NCBI GenBank assembly: GCA_946481445.1
Contig: CAMLOA010000085.1
Span: 1-7,286 of the forward strand
Direction of reading: 5' to 3'
Length of the DNA: 7,286 nucleotides
Origin: an uncultured Devosia sp.
GTDB taxonomy: Bacteria > Pseudomonadota > Alphaproteobacteria > Rhizobiales > Devosiaceae
A program made the position numbers and the translations under genes. Shown piece after piece: positions 5,633-7,286 of the stretch; the first letter of the stretch is position 1; every line of letters starts with the position of its first letter. A model generated the notes under the pieces. The model was not told the DNA's origin and made no database searches. It saw nothing but the letters and a program-made list of their open reading frames with translations.

Positions 5633-5655
5633 CGATAGGCGAGTGATGCTGGCTA
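5626..5655 (+). promoter_or_regulatory. Possible promoter of the glycerate kinase gene
   Basis: A perfect TTGACA -35 hexamer (5626-5631) is followed after 18 nt by the weak -10 TGGCTA (5650-5655). This would place transcription start near 5662, about 30 nt before the ATG. The -35 is strong but the -10 is poor, as is common in alphaproteobacteria. Confidence 0.35.
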
Positions 5656-5692
5656 AACCCGCTGCAACCGAATCGCAAGCCGAGAGACCCAG

Positions 5693-6949
5693 ATGGACCG
5701 CGCCCTGCTCGACGAGATGTTTCGCCAGGCCGTGGCGGCGGCGCAACCCTCCCTGGCGGTCAAGCTCAACCTGCCTGAGCGCCCGGCAGGCCGCACCATC
5801 GTCATCGGGGCGGGCAAGGCCTCGGCGCAGATGGCCAGGGCCTTCGAAGAGGCCTGGGACGGTCCGCTCAGCGGCCTGGTCGTCACCCGCTACGGCTATG
5901 GCGAAACCTGCCGCCAGATCGAGATCGTCGAAGCGGCCCACCCCGTGCCCGACGAGGCCGGGTTCCTTGCCGCTCGCCGAATCATGGAAACGGTGTCCGG
6001 CCTCAGCCACAACGATCTGGTCGTGGCGCTGATCTCGGGCGGCGGGTCGGCCCTGCTGCCGGCCCCGGCCCCAGGCCTCACCTTTGACGACGAGCAGGCC
6101 AGCAACCAGCAATTGCTGGCATCGGGCGCGCCCATTTCGGTGATGAACCTCATCCGCAACCAGTTCTCCACCATCAAGGGGGGGCGGCTGGCGGCGCGCT
6201 GCGCCCCGGCGCGCGTGGCCACGCTGGTGGTGTCCGACGTGCCCGGCGACGACCCCGCCATCGTCGCCTCCGGTCCCACCATTCCGCTCGAGGGGACGCG
6301 GGAACTGGCCCGCAAATATGCCCACCTCTACCGGCTCGACCTGCCCGGCCGGGCCAAGGCGCTGCTCGAGGGCGAGGACAACCTGGCGCCGCGGCCCGGC
6401 GATCCGGCCTTTGCCGGCCACACCGTCCGCACCATAGCTTCGTCCTACCTCTCGCTGGAGGCGGCCGCGCAACTGGCACGCCACCGGGGCGTTGAGGCGG
6501 CGATCCTCTCGGACTCCATCGAGGGCGAGTCCCGCGACGTGGCCCGGGTGCATGCGGCGCTGGCCCGCGAGATCGCCGCCCGCAATCGACCCTTCCGCAA
6601 ACCGGTGGTGCTGCTCTCCGGTGGCGAGACCACCGTGACCCTGCGGGCCAAGGGTGGCAGGGGCGGGCGCAATGCCGAATTCCTGCTGGCTTTCGCCATT
6701 GCCATCGATGGGGTGACCGGCATCTCGGCGCTGGCCGCCGATACGGACGGCATCGATGGGTCGGAGGATAATGCGGGCGCCTATGCCGATGGCGGCACGG
6801 CAACCCGCATGCGCCGCGCCGGCATCGATCCGCTGGCCGCGCTGGCGGGCAACGATGCCTATTCGGCCTTTGCCGCTATCGGCGACCTGGTGGTCACCGG
6901 CCCGACCGGCACCAATGTCAACGACTTCCGCGCGATCGTGGTGCGCTAG
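5693..6949 (+). CDS. gckA: Glycerate 2-kinase (MOFRL/DUF4147 type, GckA/TtuD family)
   Basis: This 418-aa cytoplasmic enzyme is full length for class II glycerate kinases; it phosphorylates D-glycerate with ATP to 2-phosphoglycerate. The N-terminal DUF4147 part shows GAGKAS (39-44, with the Lys tied to activity in this family), HPVPD (83-87), ISGGGSAL (114-121), IKGGRLA (161-167) and SDVPGDDP (181-188). The C-terminal MOFRL part (about 303-412) shows LSGGETTVT (308-316), GGRGGRNAEF (321-330, conserved Arg326), DTDGIDG (350-356) and TGPTGTNVND (402-411). The ATG at 5693 is preceded by GAGAG at 5682-5686. Residues 151-161 read MNLIRNQFSTI, where family members I recall have an Arg-Lys-His-Leu type segment; this is a small variation. 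Some homologues are annotated as TtuD, a hydroxypyruvate reductase of tartrate use, so the symbol is less certain than the family. It is divergent from the phn operon and upstream of a sugar dehydrogenase-like gene. Confidence 0.92.
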   Translation: MDRALLDEMFRQAVAAAQPSLAVKLNLPERPAGRTIVIGAGKASAQMARAFEEAWDGPLSGLVVTRYGYGETCRQIEIVEAAHPVPDEAGFLAARRIMETVSGLSHNDLVVALISGGGSALLPAPAPGLTFDDEQASNQQLLASGAPISVMNLIRNQFSTIKGGRLAARCAPARVATLVVSDVPGDDPAIVASGPTIPLEGTRELARKYAHLYRLDLPGRAKALLEGEDNLAPRPGDPAFAGHTVRTIASSYLSLEAAAQLARHRGVEAAILSDSIEGESRDVARVHAALAREIAARNRPFRKPVVLLSGGETTVTLRAKGGRGGRNAEFLLAFAIAIDGVTGISALAADTDGIDGSEDNAGAYADGGTATRMRRAGIDPLAALAGNDAYSAFAAIGDLVVTGPTGTNVNDFRAIVVR

Positions 6950-6981
6950 GGACCTGACTCAAAATAATCATACAATTCCCC

Positions 6982-7010
6982 TTGGCAGGAGGGGGGTGGC
7001 TCTGTTCTAT
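6982..7010 (+). promoter_or_regulatory. Possible promoter of the Gfo/Idh/MocA gene
   Basis: TTGGCA (6982-6987) is followed by a 17-nt G-rich spacer and TTCTAT (7005-7010), with TATACG beginning just inside it as an alternative -10. An A+T-rich patch (6957-6978) lies directly upstream, like an UP element. With the 92-nt gap after the glycerate kinase stop, this suggests the dehydrogenase can be transcribed on its own. Confidence 0.4.
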
Positions 7011-7041
7011 ACGCCCCGACTTTCCGGGAGGAGCATGAGAC

Positions 7042-7286
7042 ATGGCCAAGCGCAAAATTGCCGTCATCGGCGTGGGCAAGATCGCCCAGGACCAGCATCT
7101 GCCGGTGATCGATGCGTCCCCCGATTTCGAGCTGGCCGCGACGGTCTCCACCCGCGGCCTCAGCCATAACGGACTGCCCGCGTTCCGGACGCCCGGCGAG
7201 CTCTATGCCGCCATGCCCGAGGTCGACCTGGTCTCGATCTGCACGCCGCCCGGCATCCGCCACCAATATGTCCGCGAGGCGCTCGA
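7042..7286 (+). CDS. Gfo/Idh/MocA-family NAD(P)-dependent oxidoreductase, N-terminal part (3' end outside window)
   Basis: 81 residues of the N-terminal Rossmann domain are visible; the family is usually 310-380 long. The ATG at 7042 follows GGAGGAG (7027-7033) by 8 nt. An ATG at 7035 is in another frame and belongs to a shadow ORF. The dinucleotide-binding strand-loop-helix is IAVIGVGKIAQDQHLP (6-21, GxGxxA), then the beta-2 strand LAATVST (31-37), GVDLV-like PEVDLVSICTPP (59-70) and RHQYVREAL. From family knowledge, GKIA-x-DQHLP followed by CTPP resembles D-galactose or L-arabinose 1-dehydrogenases, which oxidise the aldose to a lactone in non-phosphorylating sugar breakdown. The substrate cannot be fixed from the N-terminus alone, since the catalytic EKP motif and substrate domain are beyond the edge. 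It is cytoplasmic. The family is firm, the substrate tentative. Confidence 0.9.
   Translation, partial: MAKRKIAVIGVGKIAQDQHLPVIDASPDFELAATVSTRGLSHNGLPAFRTPGELYAAMPEVDLVSICTPPGIRHQYVREAL

Noticed and set aside
5608..5640. Possible Pho box (PhoB site) upstream of the phn operon
   Set aside because: On the minus strand only one TGTCA half is good; the second repeat matches 3 of 5 positions, so the inverted-repeat reading is better supported than a direct-repeat Pho box.
5582..6553. Upstream extension of the DUF1045 frame to 554 codons
   Set aside because: The added part is antisense to glycerate kinase and low in complexity; the AAGGAG and ATG at 5581 and the usual family length fix the shorter start.
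6756..7169. Plus-strand 137-aa ORF bridging glycerate kinase and the dehydrogenase
   Set aside because: It is out of frame with both real genes and covers their conserved motifs; its ATG-like region at 7035 is only an overlapping reading.

Overview
The window is a GC-rich (roughly two-thirds G+C) bacterial chromosomal segment with strongly GC-biased third codon positions. Gene content (Uup-type ABC-F protein, LacI-family regulator, DUF1045-phnM-phnN phosphonate cluster, MOFRL-type glycerate kinase, Gfo/Idh/MocA dehydrogenase) suggests an alphaproteobacterium, most likely of the Hyphomicrobiales (Rhizobium/Devosia-like). That placement is an inference from gene families and composition, not from a marker gene. 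I see no rRNA, tRNA, CRISPR array or insertion sequence.

Layout. Positions 1-894 (+) hold the C-terminal half of a Uup-like ABC-F ATPase, cut by the window edge. It converges on a LacI-family regulator (975-2021, -). A gene-poor stretch of about 520 bases follows (2022-2543). It carries the regulator's control region and several short inverted repeats, and no ORF there has native-like codon use. A 72-aa conserved-looking small protein (2544-2762, +) then converges on a minus-strand operon.

The minus-strand operon, read from 5581 down to 2793, is: DUF1045/2H phosphoesterase-like phosphonate protein, then phnM (overlapping by 4 nt, GTGA), then phnN (3-nt gap). After 65 nt come a 49-aa single-pass membrane protein that a simple ORF search misses and a 67-aa acidic protein overlapping it by 14 nt. 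PhnM removes pyrophosphate from the ribose-1-methylphosphonate 5-triphosphate made by the C-P lyase core. PhnN turns ribose 1,5-bisphosphate into PRPP. The step between them that opens the cyclic phosphate (PhnP in E. coli) has no PhnP gene here. The DUF1045 protein, with two HxTL motifs typical of cyclic-phosphate-cleaving 2H enzymes, is a candidate for it. The C-P lyase core genes (phnGHIJKL) are not in the window.

Divergent from the phn operon, across a 111-nt control region with an inverted repeat, is a glycerate 2-kinase (5693-6949, +). After a 92-nt gap with a plausible promoter comes the start of a Gfo/Idh/MocA dehydrogenase (7042 to the window end), which resembles the galactose/arabinose 1-dehydrogenase branch.

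Most of the window is ordinary catabolic and housekeeping content. The points most worth a second look are the DUF1045 protein as a possible PhnP substitute, the two overlooked small genes at the tail of the phn operon, and the palindromes in the two divergent control regions.
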